DNA of 59,446 bases from CAYPEK01 sp964409645 (GCA_964409645.1 CAYPEK010000016.1:1-59446), one strand, 5' to 3'; shown: positions 1 through 8,893, counted from the first letter of the stretch. The notes: generated by a model from the letters alone, not told the origin. Numbers and translations are program-made.

Positions 1-81
1 GTCCCTCGGATTTTCTGTTTTCGGCCCGCAGCGCGCGGGTCGGCGGAGGCGCCGGGGGGAAACGGAGCCCCCCGAAACGCG

Positions 82-879
82 ATGAACTGGATAGACATAG
101 ACGTTCTTTCATTCCAATATTTTATACTCGTGTTCGCGAGGCTTGCGACCATGGTTTCGTTTTCGCCTATAATAGGCAGCGGAAACGTGCCCGCGCGCAC
201 AAAGATAGGCCTGAGCTTTTTTCTCAGCCTGATAATTTTTCCAATAGTCACCCGCGACATGCCGGCCATCCCGGAATCGATAGTTGCATTCTGGACTCTC
301 GTGATAAGAGAAGGCATGATCGGAATGCTCGTGGCGTTGATCTCGAATCTGATGCTGGCCGCGGTGCAGCTTTCGGGCCAGATTTTCGGGATACAGATCG
401 GTTTCGGAATAGTCAACGTGATGGATCCTCTGTCCGAGGAGCAGACATCGCTGCTCGGCGAGTTCATTTTCATAGTCGGGATTCTTTTGTTTCTGGTGAT
501 GGACGGGCATCACGTTTTCATCAGGATAATCGCCAACAGTTATACGGTGGTGCCGCTGGGGGCATTCGGCATAACGGAGCCGCTCACGAGCGAGCTCGCG
601 CACTGGCTTACGAAAGCGTATCTGATAGCGTTCAAGATAGGAGCGCCGATGATTTTCTGCCTGTTGCTGATATCCGTTGCAATGGGGATCGTGGCGCGCA
701 CCGTTCCGCAGATCAACATTTTCATAGTCGGGCTGCCCATCAATATCTTTGTTGGACTTTTTGTACTTGGGGCGACGATGATGTTGTTGACGTATGTGCT
801 GCGCGGCTTTTTCAGCCAGACGTTCATCGACCTGTGGAGATTGATGCAGATGTCGGCCGGGGCGCTCACCGGGCGTTAA
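82..879 (+). CDS. fliR: Flagellar biosynthesis protein FliR
   Basis: FliR is an integral inner-membrane part of the flagellar type III export gate, together with FliP and FliQ. The 265-residue product has the usual length of the family. It is almost entirely hydrophobic, with about six predicted membrane segments, and begins with a typical FliR amino end (a Phe-rich helix followed by an R-x-A-x-M...SP-I-I-G turn). The identity is strongly supported by flhB, flhA, flhF and flhG following in the same direction. The ATG at 82 has only a weak upstream GGAG (64-67), so the start is reasonable but not decisive. The upstream fliP and fliQ genes expected in this order lie outside the window. Confidence 0.95.
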   Translation: MNWIDIDVLSFQYFILVFARLATMVSFSPIIGSGNVPARTKIGLSFFLSLIIFPIVTRDMPAIPESIVAFWTLVIREGMIGMLVALISNLMLAAVQLSGQIFGIQIGFGIVNVMDPLSEEQTSLLGEFIFIVGILLFLVMDGHHVFIRIIANSYTVVPLGAFGITEPLTSELAHWLTKAYLIAFKIGAPMIFCLLLISVAMGIVARTVPQINIFIVGLPINIFVGLFVLGATMMLLTYVLRGFFSQTFIDLWRLMQMSAGALTGR

Positions 880-920
880 AGGCGCCGGCAGGCAAATTTA
901 AACACAAGAGAAAGTAAGGC

Positions 921-2021
921 ATGGCCGAAGACAGGACAGAACCGGCAACCCCGCGAAGGCGGCAGGAAGCACGAAAAAAGGGTCAGGTCGCTAAAAGTCA
1001 GGAGATCGGGACCGCTTTCATACTGCTTACCAGTTTTTCTCTAATGGGGCTGCTCGGCCCCCATACGTATGATTACCTGAAAAAATACATGGTGTGGACT
1101 TTCTCGCCGGCTGTCATGTTGAGATACAGCGAACTCACCGACGCTGATATAGGATATATCCTGTTCAACACCGCGATAATCATGGTGAAGCTCCTCGCGC
1201 CGTTTATTCTTGTCATTCTTTTTGTGGGAGTGGCAATGAACTTTTTGCAGGTCGGCGTCATGGCCTCTTTCGAGACGATCAAGCCGAACTTCAAAAAGAT
1301 AAATCCGCTGTCTGGATTTTCAAGGCTGTTTTCGATGCGCGCATTCACGGAACTGATTAAGAGCGTCGCAAAGATAAGCCTGATCGGCTACGTCGCATTT
1401 TCGGCGATAAAAACATCGCTCCCGCAATTCGTCAAGATGTCCGAAATGGGCATCGAGCACTCGCTGGCGCTTTTCGCTTCGACGGTTCTCTGGCTAGGGA
1501 TCAAATGCGCGCTCCTCATGATAGTGTTGTGTCTGTTCGATTATGTCTATCAGAAATATGAGTTTGAAAAAAGCATAAAAATGACGAAGCAGGAGATAAA
1601 AGACGAGTACAAGCAGCGTGAGGGCGACCCGCTTGTCCGGAGGCGGATAAGGGAAAAACAGCGTGAGATAGCGATGAGGCGGATGATGGCGGCGGTGCCG
1701 CACGCGGATGTTGTCATAACGAACCCCATCGAGCTGGCGGTGGCGCTTCAATACGTTTCCGAGGAGATGCACGCGCCGAAGGTTGTCGCAAAGGGCGGCG
1801 GGGTGGTTGCCCAGCGAATAAAACAGATAGCTAAAGAAAACAATATTCCGATAATCGAGGACAAACCGCTGGCTCAGTCATTGTTCCGGCTCACCGACGT
1901 TGGCGAATATGTGCCGCCGCAACTGTTCAAAGCAGTCGCGGAGATTCTTGCTTACGTCTATAGAGTAAGCAGAAAAAACCACAATTTCGGACTTCCCGCC
2001 GGTGTCGGGCGTGACAGATAG
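921..2021 (+). CDS. flhB: Flagellar export switch protein FlhB, with an altered NPTH motif
   Basis: FlhB sits in the inner membrane beside the export gate and switches secretion from rod/hook to filament substrates. The 366-residue protein shows the family layout: a charged amino end (AEDRTEPATPRRRQEARKKG), four membrane helices up to about residue 215, a linker rich in K/E/R, and the cytoplasmic domain. The self-cleavage motif, NPTH in most homologues, reads N268-P269-I270-E271 here (1722-1733): the scissile Asn-Pro pair is kept but Thr and His are replaced. The rest of the domain (AVALQY, PKVVAKG, IPIIEDKPLAQSLF) is well conserved, so the gene looks functional. Cleavage may be slow or absent. 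Confidence 0.96.
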   Translation: MAEDRTEPATPRRRQEARKKGQVAKSQEIGTAFILLTSFSLMGLLGPHTYDYLKKYMVWTFSPAVMLRYSELTDADIGYILFNTAIIMVKLLAPFILVILFVGVAMNFLQVGVMASFETIKPNFKKINPLSGFSRLFSMRAFTELIKSVAKISLIGYVAFSAIKTSLPQFVKMSEMGIEHSLALFASTVLWLGIKCALLMIVLCLFDYVYQKYEFEKSIKMTKQEIKDEYKQREGDPLVRRRIREKQREIAMRRMMAAVPHADVVITNPIELAVALQYVSEEMHAPKVVAKGGGVVAQRIKQIAKENNIPIIEDKPLAQSLFRLTDVGEYVPPQLFKAVAEILAYVYRVSRKNHNFGLPAGVGRDR

Positions 2022-2079
2022 AATTTTTGTTGAAAGAATCAAATTGACATTAACACAAATTCAATTGTTTCAAAAATCC

Positions 2080-2105
2080 GAAGTTCCATTTTGAAGTTCC
2101 ATTTT
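2080..2105 (+). repeat. Perfect 13-bp tandem direct repeat upstream of flhA
   Basis: GAAGTTCCATTTT occurs twice back to back (2080-2092 and 2093-2105) in the AT-rich gap between flhB and flhA, just upstream of the candidate flhA promoter. It could be a regulator-binding site or a simple duplication. The sequence alone does not decide. Confidence 0.6.
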
Positions 2106-2128
2106 ATTAATTTATAATTATATATACT

Positions 2129-2156
2129 TGTAATTTGTAATTAGTATAAATATAAT
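2129..2156 (+). promoter_or_regulatory. Candidate sigma-70-type promoter for flhA
   Basis: TTGTAA (2129-2134), a 16-base spacer and TATAAT (2151-2156) lie in the 180-base AT-rich gap before flhA. This gap breaks an otherwise tightly packed flagellar block, so flhA and the genes after it may have their own promoter. It is based on matches to the consensus only. Confidence 0.45.
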
Positions 2157-2201
2157 TCTCACTTAACATGCGGATATAGCTTGCCTATTGTATGGAGTTA
2201 T

Positions 2202-4385
2202 ATGAAACTAAACGAAACGTTATCAAAAACGATTAATGTTCTACTGAATAATTCACAATTTGCGATACCGGCGGCGATTGTTTTTGTCATTATCATGATA
2301 GTAATCCCTGTACCGGTGTTCCTGATAAACCTTATGATCGCAATAAATTTAACAATTGCGATTCTGATTATTTTAATCACGATGTACGTAAAAGAACCGC
2401 TCGAATTCGCGGTTTTCCCGTCGGTAATCCTGTTGACGACGATTTTCCGGCTTGCGTTGAACATAACGACAACGAGGTCGATTCTTGCGAAGGCGGACGG
2501 CGGCGAGATCATTCAGGCGTTCGGAACGTTTGTAACCGGCGGAAGTTATGTCGTCGGCGCGATCGTGTTCGCCATCATTGTAATAGTCAACTACGTCGTA
2601 ATCACGCACGGCGCGCAGCGCATAGGCGAGGTTGCGGCAAGATTCACGTTGGACGCGATGCCCGGCAAGCAGATGAGCATCGACGCAGACCTGAACAACG
2701 GACTGATAACAGACGAGCAGGCGCGGGAGCGGCGCAAGAAGATCGAGCTCGAAGCCGACTATTTCGGAGCGATGGACGGCGCCAGCCGCTTCGTTCAGCG
2801 GGACGCGATAGCCGGCATTATGATTACGATTATCAACATCATCGGCGGCTTCATCATCGGTGTTGTCATGCATAAGATGACGTGGGATGTCGCGATCAAG
2901 ACATACACGATATTGACGATAGGCGAAGGTCTTGTGGCGGCGATTCCGACTCTGCTCATTTCAACGGCGACCGGTCTCATGGTGACAAACGCCGCTTCGG
3001 ACGCGAACATGAGCTCGGACATGGTGTCCCAGATGCTCGGGCAGCCCAAGGCATTGTACATCGCCGGCGGTATTATCACCGGTTTCGGCACAATAACGAT
3101 TCTGACGTGGAAGATCGGACTGTTTCTTCCGTTGCTGGTAATGGGCGGTGCAATCCTCGCGCTTGCTTATGGTTTCGACAAACTCGGACTGACGTACTCA
3201 TTCGGCGCGGGGGTTAAGGGCAAACCGGCGGCCGGGAAGGGCGGCGGGCGCGGAGCGGCGCCCGCGGCGGCGATGCCCGGGGGCGCCCCCGGCGGCGGCG
3301 CTCCGACGGCGCCGCCCGGCACGATTCCGCCGTACGCAAGCCCGGAGGCGATCCAGTCGCTTCTTTTCGTGGATTCGATGGAGCTCGAAATCGGCTACGG
3401 CCTCATTCCGCTCGTCGATCCGGATCAGAAGGGCGATCTGCTCGATCGCGTGACTATGATCAGAAGGCAGACCGCTCTCGAAATGGGCATAATCGTTCCG
3501 CCGATCAGAATCCGCGACAACATACAACTCCGCCCGAACGAATATTCGATCAAGATCAAGGGCACGGAGGTCGCCAACGGGACGCTGATGGTGGACTATT
3601 TCCTCGCGATGAACCCCGGAAATGCGTCGCAGGAAATCGACGGCATAGACACTACGGAACCGGCGTTCGGGTTGCCAGCGAAGTGGATCCGCGAGGCGAA
3701 CAAGGAACAGGCCGAGATGCTCGGCTACACGGTAGTCGATCCGGCGTCTGTTGTCGCAACGCACCTGACGGAAATCATTAAAACACACGCATACGAACTG
3801 CTCGGCAGGCAGGAAGTGAAGAGCCTGATCGACATTGTAAAAGAGAAAAACAGCGTGGTTGTGGACGAGCTTATCCCGACGAAACTCGATCTCGGCGACG
3901 TGCAGAAGGTTCTCCAGAATCTGCTCCGGGAGCGGGTGTCGATCAGAAACCTCGCGACCATCCTCGAACTGCTCGCTGATTTCGCGGGCCTGACGAAGGA
4001 TGTGAATGTGCTGACGGAGTACGTCCGCGCCGGAATGGCGCGCCAGATATGCAAGCAGCACCAGATGCCGGACGGCACGATTCCGGTCATAACTATAGAC
4101 CCGAGATTCGAAGATACGGTGCTCGAGTCCGTGCAGGAGGCTGGAACGACCTCCTACCCGGTGCTCGCGCCGGACGTTGTGGAGAAGCTGTCGCGCAACC
4201 TGAGTGCGCTGATCGAGAAGGCGATATCGCTGAACTATCAGCCGATAGTTATGTGCTCGCCGCGCGTGCGCATGTACGTGAGGCGGCTGGTTGAGCGGCT
4301 TTTTCCGACGCTCGTGGTGCTGTCGCACAGCGAGATAGTCCCGGACGCCAAGGTGAGGTCCGTGGGCATGGTAAGCGTGAGCTGA
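2202..4385 (+). CDS. flhA: Flagellar export gate protein FlhA
   Basis: FlhA is the large export-gate subunit that couples proton flow to flagellar protein secretion. I place the start at ATG 2202 because GGAG (2194-2197) precedes it; an in-frame TTG at 2181 is less likely. The 727-residue protein has the eight-helix membrane part with the conserved cytoplasmic loop (RFTLDAMPGKQMSIDADLN). The soluble part, containing GRQEVKSLIDIVKEKN and LQNLLRERVSIRN, binds chaperone-substrate complexes. Between them, at about residues 338-382, is a linker made largely of Gly, Ala and Pro that is much longer and more biased than usual. It is followed in order by flhF and flhG. Confidence 0.97.
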   Translation: MKLNETLSKTINVLLNNSQFAIPAAIVFVIIMIVIPVPVFLINLMIAINLTIAILIILITMYVKEPLEFAVFPSVILLTTIFRLALNITTTRSILAKADGGEIIQAFGTFVTGGSYVVGAIVFAIIVIVNYVVITHGAQRIGEVAARFTLDAMPGKQMSIDADLNNGLITDEQARERRKKIELEADYFGAMDGASRFVQRDAIAGIMITIINIIGGFIIGVVMHKMTWDVAIKTYTILTIGEGLVAAIPTLLISTATGLMVTNAASDANMSSDMVSQMLGQPKALYIAGGIITGFGTITILTWKIGLFLPLLVMGGAILALAYGFDKLGLTYSFGAGVKGKPAAGKGGGRGAAPAAAMPGGAPGGGAPTAPPGTIPPYASPEAIQSLLFVDSMELEIGYGLIPLVDPDQKGDLLDRVTMIRRQTALEMGIIVPPIRIRDNIQLRPNEYSIKIKGTEVANGTLMVDYFLAMNPGNASQEIDGIDTTEPAFGLPAKWIREANKEQAEMLGYTVVDPASVVATHLTEIIKTHAYELLGRQEVKSLIDIVKEKNSVVVDELIPTKLDLGDVQKVLQNLLRERVSIRNLATILELLADFAGLTKDVNVLTEYVRAGMARQICKQHQMPDGTIPVITIDPRFEDTVLESVQEAGTTSYPVLAPDVVEKLSRNLSALIEKAISLNYQPIVMCSPRVRMYVRRLVERLFPTLVVLSHSEIVPDAKVRSVGMVSVS

Positions 4386-4407
4386 ATAGTCTGAGGAGCG
4401 CGCCGGA

Positions 4408-5595
4408 ATGGCGATGAAGGTTAAAAGATACGAAGCGCCCACACTGCAGGAAGCGCTCCTGCACGTTAAGCGTGACCTCGGGTCGGACGCGGTCATCCTC
4501 CAGACGCGGAAGTTCAGCAAGGGCGGCGTGTTCGGATTGCTCGGCCGCAACATGGTGGAAGTGCTTGCGGCGACCGACATGGAGTCCGTGAAAGCTCCCG
4601 CGAAGACTGCCGCGGCGAAACCTAAAGCCGGCGTTGCTCATGGCGCGGCGAGACCCGCGGCGCGCACGGATAACTCTGATGTTGTTCAGGAGGAACTGCG
4701 CGAGGTGAAAGCCGCGCTTCAGGCTCTGCTGAACAAGTCGAAGACCGAAGCGCAGGAGCAATCGCTCGATCCATATCCTTCGGCATTTGGCGATGTCTAT
4801 CTGAAACTGCTCGAGAACGACATCGACGACACGATCGCGCAGGACGTGATCCGGTCGATCGACGACTCGCTGTCCGCCGAGCGGAAGGAAGACGAGGAGG
4901 CGGTGCACGCGGCGCTCGAGAGGCAGCTCAGAAGGCTGCTGAAAGTGTCCGGCGCGGTCGAGCTGACCGGCAAGGAGCCGAAGACGATAGCGCTGGTTGG
5001 GCCGACCGGCGTGGGAAAAACGACGACTATCGCGAAGCTCGCGACGATCCACGCACTGCAGAAACGCAAAAAAGTCGGGCTTATCACAGCCGATACATAC
5101 AGGATTGCGGCAGTCGAGCAGGTGAAGGTTTACAGTGAGATTCTGAACGTGCCGATAAAGGTGGTTTACAACCCGGAGGACATGAAGCGCGCTGTGGATT
5201 TCTTCTCGGACCGCGACCTGATACTGATTGACACTGCGGGCCGCAGCCATACGGACACGGAAAAAATAAAAGAGGTGCGGGACATACTTGCGGTGTGTTA
5301 CCCGCTCGAAATACATCTCGTGACATGCGCGAACACGCGGTACAAGGACATGCTGGAGATCGCGGATAAGTTCCGGCCGCTCGCGTACAATCACGTGATA
5401 TTCACGAAGCTCGACGAGACTTCCACGTATGGAAGCCTGATGAATCTTGTGACGAGATGCAACGTGGGCATATCGTATGTGTGTTACGGGCAGAACGTGC
5501 CGGGAGAGATACAGGCCGCGACGCCCGGCCTTCTGGTGGACCTGATGCTGGGGGTTCCGCTTCAGATGGCGATAAGAAAGAAGAAGGAAGCCTGA
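4408..5595 (+). CDS. flhF: Flagellar positioning GTPase FlhF
   Basis: FlhF is an SRP-type GTPase that fixes the number and place of flagella, usually at the pole, in partnership with FlhG. The 395-residue protein starts with the typical FlhF amino domain (MKVKRYEAPTLQEAL, then a segment reading DAVILQTRKF). An Ala-rich linker and an NG domain follow, with G1 GPTGVGKTTT near residue 197, ADTYRIAAVEQ (G2/I-box region) and LIDTAGRS (G3). AGGAG (4394-4398) is a good ribosome site nine bases before the ATG. The stop codon overlaps the flhG start (TGATG), pointing to translational coupling with its regulator. Confidence 0.96.
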   Translation: MAMKVKRYEAPTLQEALLHVKRDLGSDAVILQTRKFSKGGVFGLLGRNMVEVLAATDMESVKAPAKTAAAKPKAGVAHGAARPAARTDNSDVVQEELREVKAALQALLNKSKTEAQEQSLDPYPSAFGDVYLKLLENDIDDTIAQDVIRSIDDSLSAERKEDEEAVHAALERQLRRLLKVSGAVELTGKEPKTIALVGPTGVGKTTTIAKLATIHALQKRKKVGLITADTYRIAAVEQVKVYSEILNVPIKVVYNPEDMKRAVDFFSDRDLILIDTAGRSHTDTEKIKEVRDILAVCYPLEIHLVTCANTRYKDMLEIADKFRPLAYNHVIFTKLDETSTYGSLMNLVTRCNVGISYVCYGQNVPGEIQAATPGLLVDLMLGVPLQMAIRKKKEA

Positions 5596-6476
5596 TGCCC
5601 GACCAAGCGCAGTGGATCAGGGAGATCAAGGAAGCCGGCGCTAAACCGGCGGCGATTGGCGCGCCCGCGAGGGGCCGCAAGGTCGTGGCGATCACAAGCG
5701 GCAAGGGCGGGGTCGGGAAGAGCAACATAGCGATCAATCTGTCGATCACGCTGACGCGGTTCGGCCACAGAGTGCTGATTGTTGACGCCGACGTGGGGTT
5801 GGCGAATCTCGACCTGCTGCTCGGCCTGACGCCGAAGTACAATCTTGCGCACGTGGTATCCGGCAAGAAGCGTATCGAGGAAGTCGTGGTGTCCGGGCCG
5901 TCCGGGATAAGGCTTCTTCCGGCGAGTTCAAGCGGCCGGGCTTACACGGATTTCACATCCGAGAAGCGCAAGGAGCTTGTGGACACGCTGAGGTCCGACA
6001 ATGATTTCGCGGACGTGGTTTTCATAGACACCGGTGGCGGAATATCGGATGCTGTGATGGAGTTTCTGCTGCTGTCCGACGAGGTGATACTCGTGACCAC
6101 GCCGGAACCGACGTCGATTATGGACTCGTACGGGATAGTAAAGATGCTCGCGCAGGAGAAGGAAAGCTCGGTGGTGAACCTGATAGTGAACATGGCCGAG
6201 GATCAGGCGGACGCGCAGCACGTATCATCGACGATGAGGATGATAACGAAGCAGTTGATAAACGTGAAGATGACCGACCTCGGCTGGATCGGGAGCGATC
6301 CGCACGTGTCGAAGGCGGTCAGGCAGCAGCAGCCGTTCGTGCTGATGTATCCGGCGTCGAGAGCTTCGAAAGCCGTGAACCGGATAGCTATGAGGATGTC
6401 GAACTGCGAAGTGGATTTCGTGACAGAGAGAGGATTGGCGAAACTGTACAGCAGGGTAGTTTCGTTTTTGAAATAG
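5595..6476 (+). CDS. flhG: MinD-like ATPase FlhG (FleN/YlxH), FlhF regulator
   Basis: FlhG is a MinD-family ATPase that limits flagellar number and stimulates FlhF GTPase activity. The 293-residue form starting at the ATG that overlaps the flhF stop is preferred. It puts DQAQWIRE at residues 3-10, matching the amino-terminal DQA-x-x-LR element known in FlhG to activate FlhF. A longer frame upstream lies wholly inside flhF. The deviant Walker A motif is TSGKGGVGKSN near residue 35, followed by the ADVGLANLDLLLG switch segment and FIDTGGGIS. The carboxy end carries a basic amphipathic stretch suited to membrane binding, as in MinD. Confidence 0.95.
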   Translation: MPDQAQWIREIKEAGAKPAAIGAPARGRKVVAITSGKGGVGKSNIAINLSITLTRFGHRVLIVDADVGLANLDLLLGLTPKYNLAHVVSGKKRIEEVVVSGPSGIRLLPASSSGRAYTDFTSEKRKELVDTLRSDNDFADVVFIDTGGGISDAVMEFLLLSDEVILVTTPEPTSIMDSYGIVKMLAQEKESSVVNLIVNMAEDQADAQHVSSTMRMITKQLINVKMTDLGWIGSDPHVSKAVRQQQPFVLMYPASRASKAVNRIAMRMSNCEVDFVTERGLAKLYSRVVSFLK

Positions 6477-6518
6477 GCCGCGCCAACAGGCGGCCGGAGG
6501 ACGAAGGGGCTGAAAACT

Positions 6519-6824
6519 TTGAAGATCATATTTCCGAACATTGTGGCATCGGTGAGGGTTTTAACTGGCGCGGTCGCGTTCATGATTTTCATACTGGTCG
6601 CGGCGATACAGCATGTTGAGCTCAAGCTGATGTTCTTTTTCGGTCTGATAACGTATTTCCTGTTTTATCTGCTCGGATCAGTTGTTTCCCGGCTGATCGC
6701 GCAGATTGACAAAGAGGTGGAATTGACCCCCATTGAAAGCGACGGCGGGAAGGAAAAGAAGGAAAGGACGCTCGCGCAGGAGCTGGATTTCCTGCAGGGC
6801 GCCGAACTGCCGACTTTCGATTGA
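6519..6824 (+). CDS. Small membrane protein of unknown function in the flagellar block
   Basis: This 101-residue protein is not one I recognise. Two hydrophobic helices (about residues 7-28 and 34-54) form a short membrane hairpin, followed by a charged cytoplasmic-looking tail rich in Glu and Lys. It lies 42 bases after flhG and 44 before the next flagellar-region gene, so it probably shares their transcript. Size and shape resemble small accessory proteins that sit between flhG and the sigma factor gene in many flagellar operons, but no motif ties it to any of them. A second in-frame ATG downstream (MIF) would cut the first helix, so the listed start is better. Confidence 0.75.
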   Translation: MKIIFPNIVASVRVLTGAVAFMIFILVAAIQHVELKLMFFFGLITYFLFYLLGSVVSRLIAQIDKEVELTPIESDGGKEKKERTLAQELDFLQGAELPTFD

Positions 6825-6868
6825 CACCTCTCTTGGAGAAAAAATAACGCAGAGGGGAAAAGAGGAAT

Positions 6869-8002
6869 ATGGACGCGAACGTAAAAGTTTTGATGGACGC
6901 AAGCGGATGCACTGAAACCGAGGCGCAGACGGTACTCGAGGAGGTCGGCGGCGACGTTTCAAAGGCGCTCAAGCAGCTCGGAGCGGTGTCGAAGGAGATC
7001 ATGGTGTTCCAGATCAAATTCGTGCCGGCCGGCAAAAGGGAGGCCGGAGTCGGATTCCTTGTGGCCATGTTCAATGTATCGACGGACAATGTGCTGTATG
7101 TTGACATGGCGTTCCCGCTGACACCGGATCAGGAGTCGGCGCTGGATGTCAACATGCCGCCGACGGTGTTCGTGTCAACATTGAAGGCGCTGCGCGGCAA
7201 GATGAGCGACCGCCACAAAGCGGCCAGCCAGAGCAACGCGTCGCAGCTCAAATCGAAATTCTCGTCGAATTTCATACAGACCGTGGTGTCGATGCACAAC
7301 AAGGGGCAGATAGACACCGTGGGCCAGAAATTCGCGCAGGTGATAAGCGGAGTGGTGGGCGAGCAGATCGAGATGTCGTACTTCGCGCGGGCGCACGCGC
7401 TGGATTCGCTGACGGCGGTGATCGGAGACGCGGCGGTGCAGCACGCGCATCTCACTCCGGAACAACAGGCCGCGAAACTGTTCGGCACGAAGGAAGCCGC
7501 GCCCGCGGCGGCGGCGGAAGATAATTCCGGAGAACTGCCGAGCGCGTCTCCTCAGGAACCGCTGCCACGCATCATGCTGATTACCGAGCCGGAGATATCT
7601 CCGTTCACGGGGAAACCGGTGCGCGAGCTGAATGAAGGCGACCAGATAATTGTTAAGATAAAAGACGGGCGCGAAGCGGCCCGTTATTTCGCCGAATTGC
7701 TCGGCGGCTGCATAAACGAGGAGTTGATCCCGGTCTGCGTGCCGGTGGTGAGGGTGAACCAGATGTCGGAGACGTTCACCGAAGTGTTCGTGGAATTCGG
7801 CCCGGGGATTTACGGGCAGTTTTTCGTGCCGCCCGAGGTGAAGGTAAAGACCAAGGATGAGGACGTGGAGCTGTACAATCCGTTTCAGAACGAGGAGTCG
7901 CTATTTGCGGATCAGCGATACGGAAAACAGATTCTCACGGGGCTTGGTCTGCTGATTCTTTCTACGCTGGTGTTGATAGTCGTGTTTCTGACGGTGGGGT
8001 AA
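6869..8002 (+). CDS. Unknown tail-anchored protein with a UBA-like amino end
   Basis: This 377-residue protein is of no family I can name. The amino end (about residues 1-45: MDASGCTETEAQTVLEEVGGDVSKALKQLG) looks like the three-helix UBA/TS-N fold found in EF-Ts and NAC. A central domain (about 50-215) is rich in Gln, Ser and Ala and might be a helical bundle; an acidic linker follows. A beta-rich domain (about 235-340) comes next, and a single membrane helix ends the chain (about 354-376), giving a tail-anchored topology with the bulk in the cytoplasm. Its place between flhG and fliA suggests a flagellar or surface-motility role, but that is inference. GAGGGGAAAAGAGG before the ATG is an acceptable ribosome site. 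Confidence 0.75.
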   Translation: MDANVKVLMDASGCTETEAQTVLEEVGGDVSKALKQLGAVSKEIMVFQIKFVPAGKREAGVGFLVAMFNVSTDNVLYVDMAFPLTPDQESALDVNMPPTVFVSTLKALRGKMSDRHKAASQSNASQLKSKFSSNFIQTVVSMHNKGQIDTVGQKFAQVISGVVGEQIEMSYFARAHALDSLTAVIGDAAVQHAHLTPEQQAAKLFGTKEAAPAAAAEDNSGELPSASPQEPLPRIMLITEPEISPFTGKPVRELNEGDQIIVKIKDGREAARYFAELLGGCINEELIPVCVPVVRVNQMSETFTEVFVEFGPGIYGQFFVPPEVKVKTKDEDVELYNPFQNEESLFADQRYGKQILTGLGLLILSTLVLIVVFLTVG

Positions 8003-8080
8003 ACAATCCGCGGATTGTATGAAGCAAAATAGCAAAAGCGCATGGGCCGGCGCGTTAAAGGACGGCCCGGCGGGTCACGG

Positions 8081-8872
8081 ATGATGGCAAGGGCGTTACA
8101 GGTTACAGAGGAAGAAGACTGGAGGGCTTTGAAGGACGAAGCCGACGAGAGTGCGCGTTCCCGTCTCGCCGAAAAGTACCTGCCGCTCGTGAAGTATGTG
8201 ATAGACCGTATTGCTTATAAGCTTCCGGATTTCATCGACCGGGAGGACCTGATAAGCGAGGGGATACTTGGGCTGATAGACGCGATCGATAAGTTCGACC
8301 CGTCGCGCATGAACAAGTTCGAGACGTACGCGGTTGTGAGAATCCGCGGGGCGGTTCTTGATTCGCTGAGGCAGATGGACTGGGTGCCGCGCTCGCTGAG
8401 GCAGAAGGGGCGCGAGATTGAGAACGCGTTTTCCGAGGTCGAGAGAACGCTGGGCCGCCCGGCCACCGACGAGGAGGTTTCCTGCAAGCTCGGTATAACC
8501 GCCGATGAACTGAATGAGACGCTGTCGGACATCGCGGGTTCGGTTGTTTTTTCCTTCGAGGAAATGTTGCAGATGTCGGACGACAACAAGCCGCTGCCGT
8601 TTATCAGCAGGGTGAAGAACGCGCAGGTGGCGGAGCCTCCGGAAGTTCTGATGAAGACGGAGATCAGGCGGATTCTCACGAATGTGATAGAGAAGCTGCC
8701 CGAAAGCGAAAAGAATGTGATAGGGCTGTATTACGTGGAAAATATGACGCTGAAGCAGATCGGAGAAGTGCTGGATGTAACCGAATCGCGTGTGTGTCAG
8801 ATTCACACAAAAGCGCTGATGAGAATGAAATCTGCGCTGATGAACAGAGACGGGGATATATTCTACGAATAG
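8081..8872 (+). CDS. fliA: Flagellar sigma factor sigma-28 (FliA/WhiG family)
   Basis: This RNA polymerase sigma factor for late flagellar genes is 263 residues long from ATG 8081. Region 2 is clear (KYLPLVKYVIDRIAYKLP, DLISEGILGLIDAIDKFDP, FETYAVVRIRGAVLDSLR, DWVPRSLRQKGREIE), then region 3, then region 4 with a helix-turn-helix (ESRVCQIHTKALMRMK). The characteristic sigma-28 sequence DWVPRS is intact. An in-frame ATG at 8042 would add thirteen basic residues not typical of the family. Neither start has a strong ribosome site, and ATGATG at 8081/8084 overlaps the TGA of a 21-codon frame starting at 8019, so coupling is possible. Its position after flhFG is standard. Confidence 0.93.
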   Translation: MMARALQVTEEEDWRALKDEADESARSRLAEKYLPLVKYVIDRIAYKLPDFIDREDLISEGILGLIDAIDKFDPSRMNKFETYAVVRIRGAVLDSLRQMDWVPRSLRQKGREIENAFSEVERTLGRPATDEEVSCKLGITADELNETLSDIAGSVVFSFEEMLQMSDDNKPLPFISRVKNAQVAEPPEVLMKTEIRRILTNVIEKLPESEKNVIGLYYVENMTLKQIGEVLDVTESRVCQIHTKALMRMKSALMNRDGDIFYE

Positions 8873-8893
8873 GGGTCTGTAAGGGAAAAACGA

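Noticed and set aside
1..81. End of an upstream fliQ gene
   Set aside because: None of the three forward frames matches a FliQ carboxy end, so I do not call a partial gene here.
3198..4580. A 460-residue frame on the minus strand across flhA and flhF
   Set aside because: It lies opposite two well-identified genes, is Arg- and His-heavy without any motif, and is explained by the GC-rich codon use of the forward genes.
4249..5394. A 381-residue minus-strand frame within flhF
   Set aside because: It lies wholly opposite a conserved GTPase gene and has no motifs.
5457..5594. Extended upstream start for flhG
   Set aside because: The added residues lie inside flhF in another frame. The ATG at 5595 gives the conserved DQA amino end and overlaps the flhF stop.
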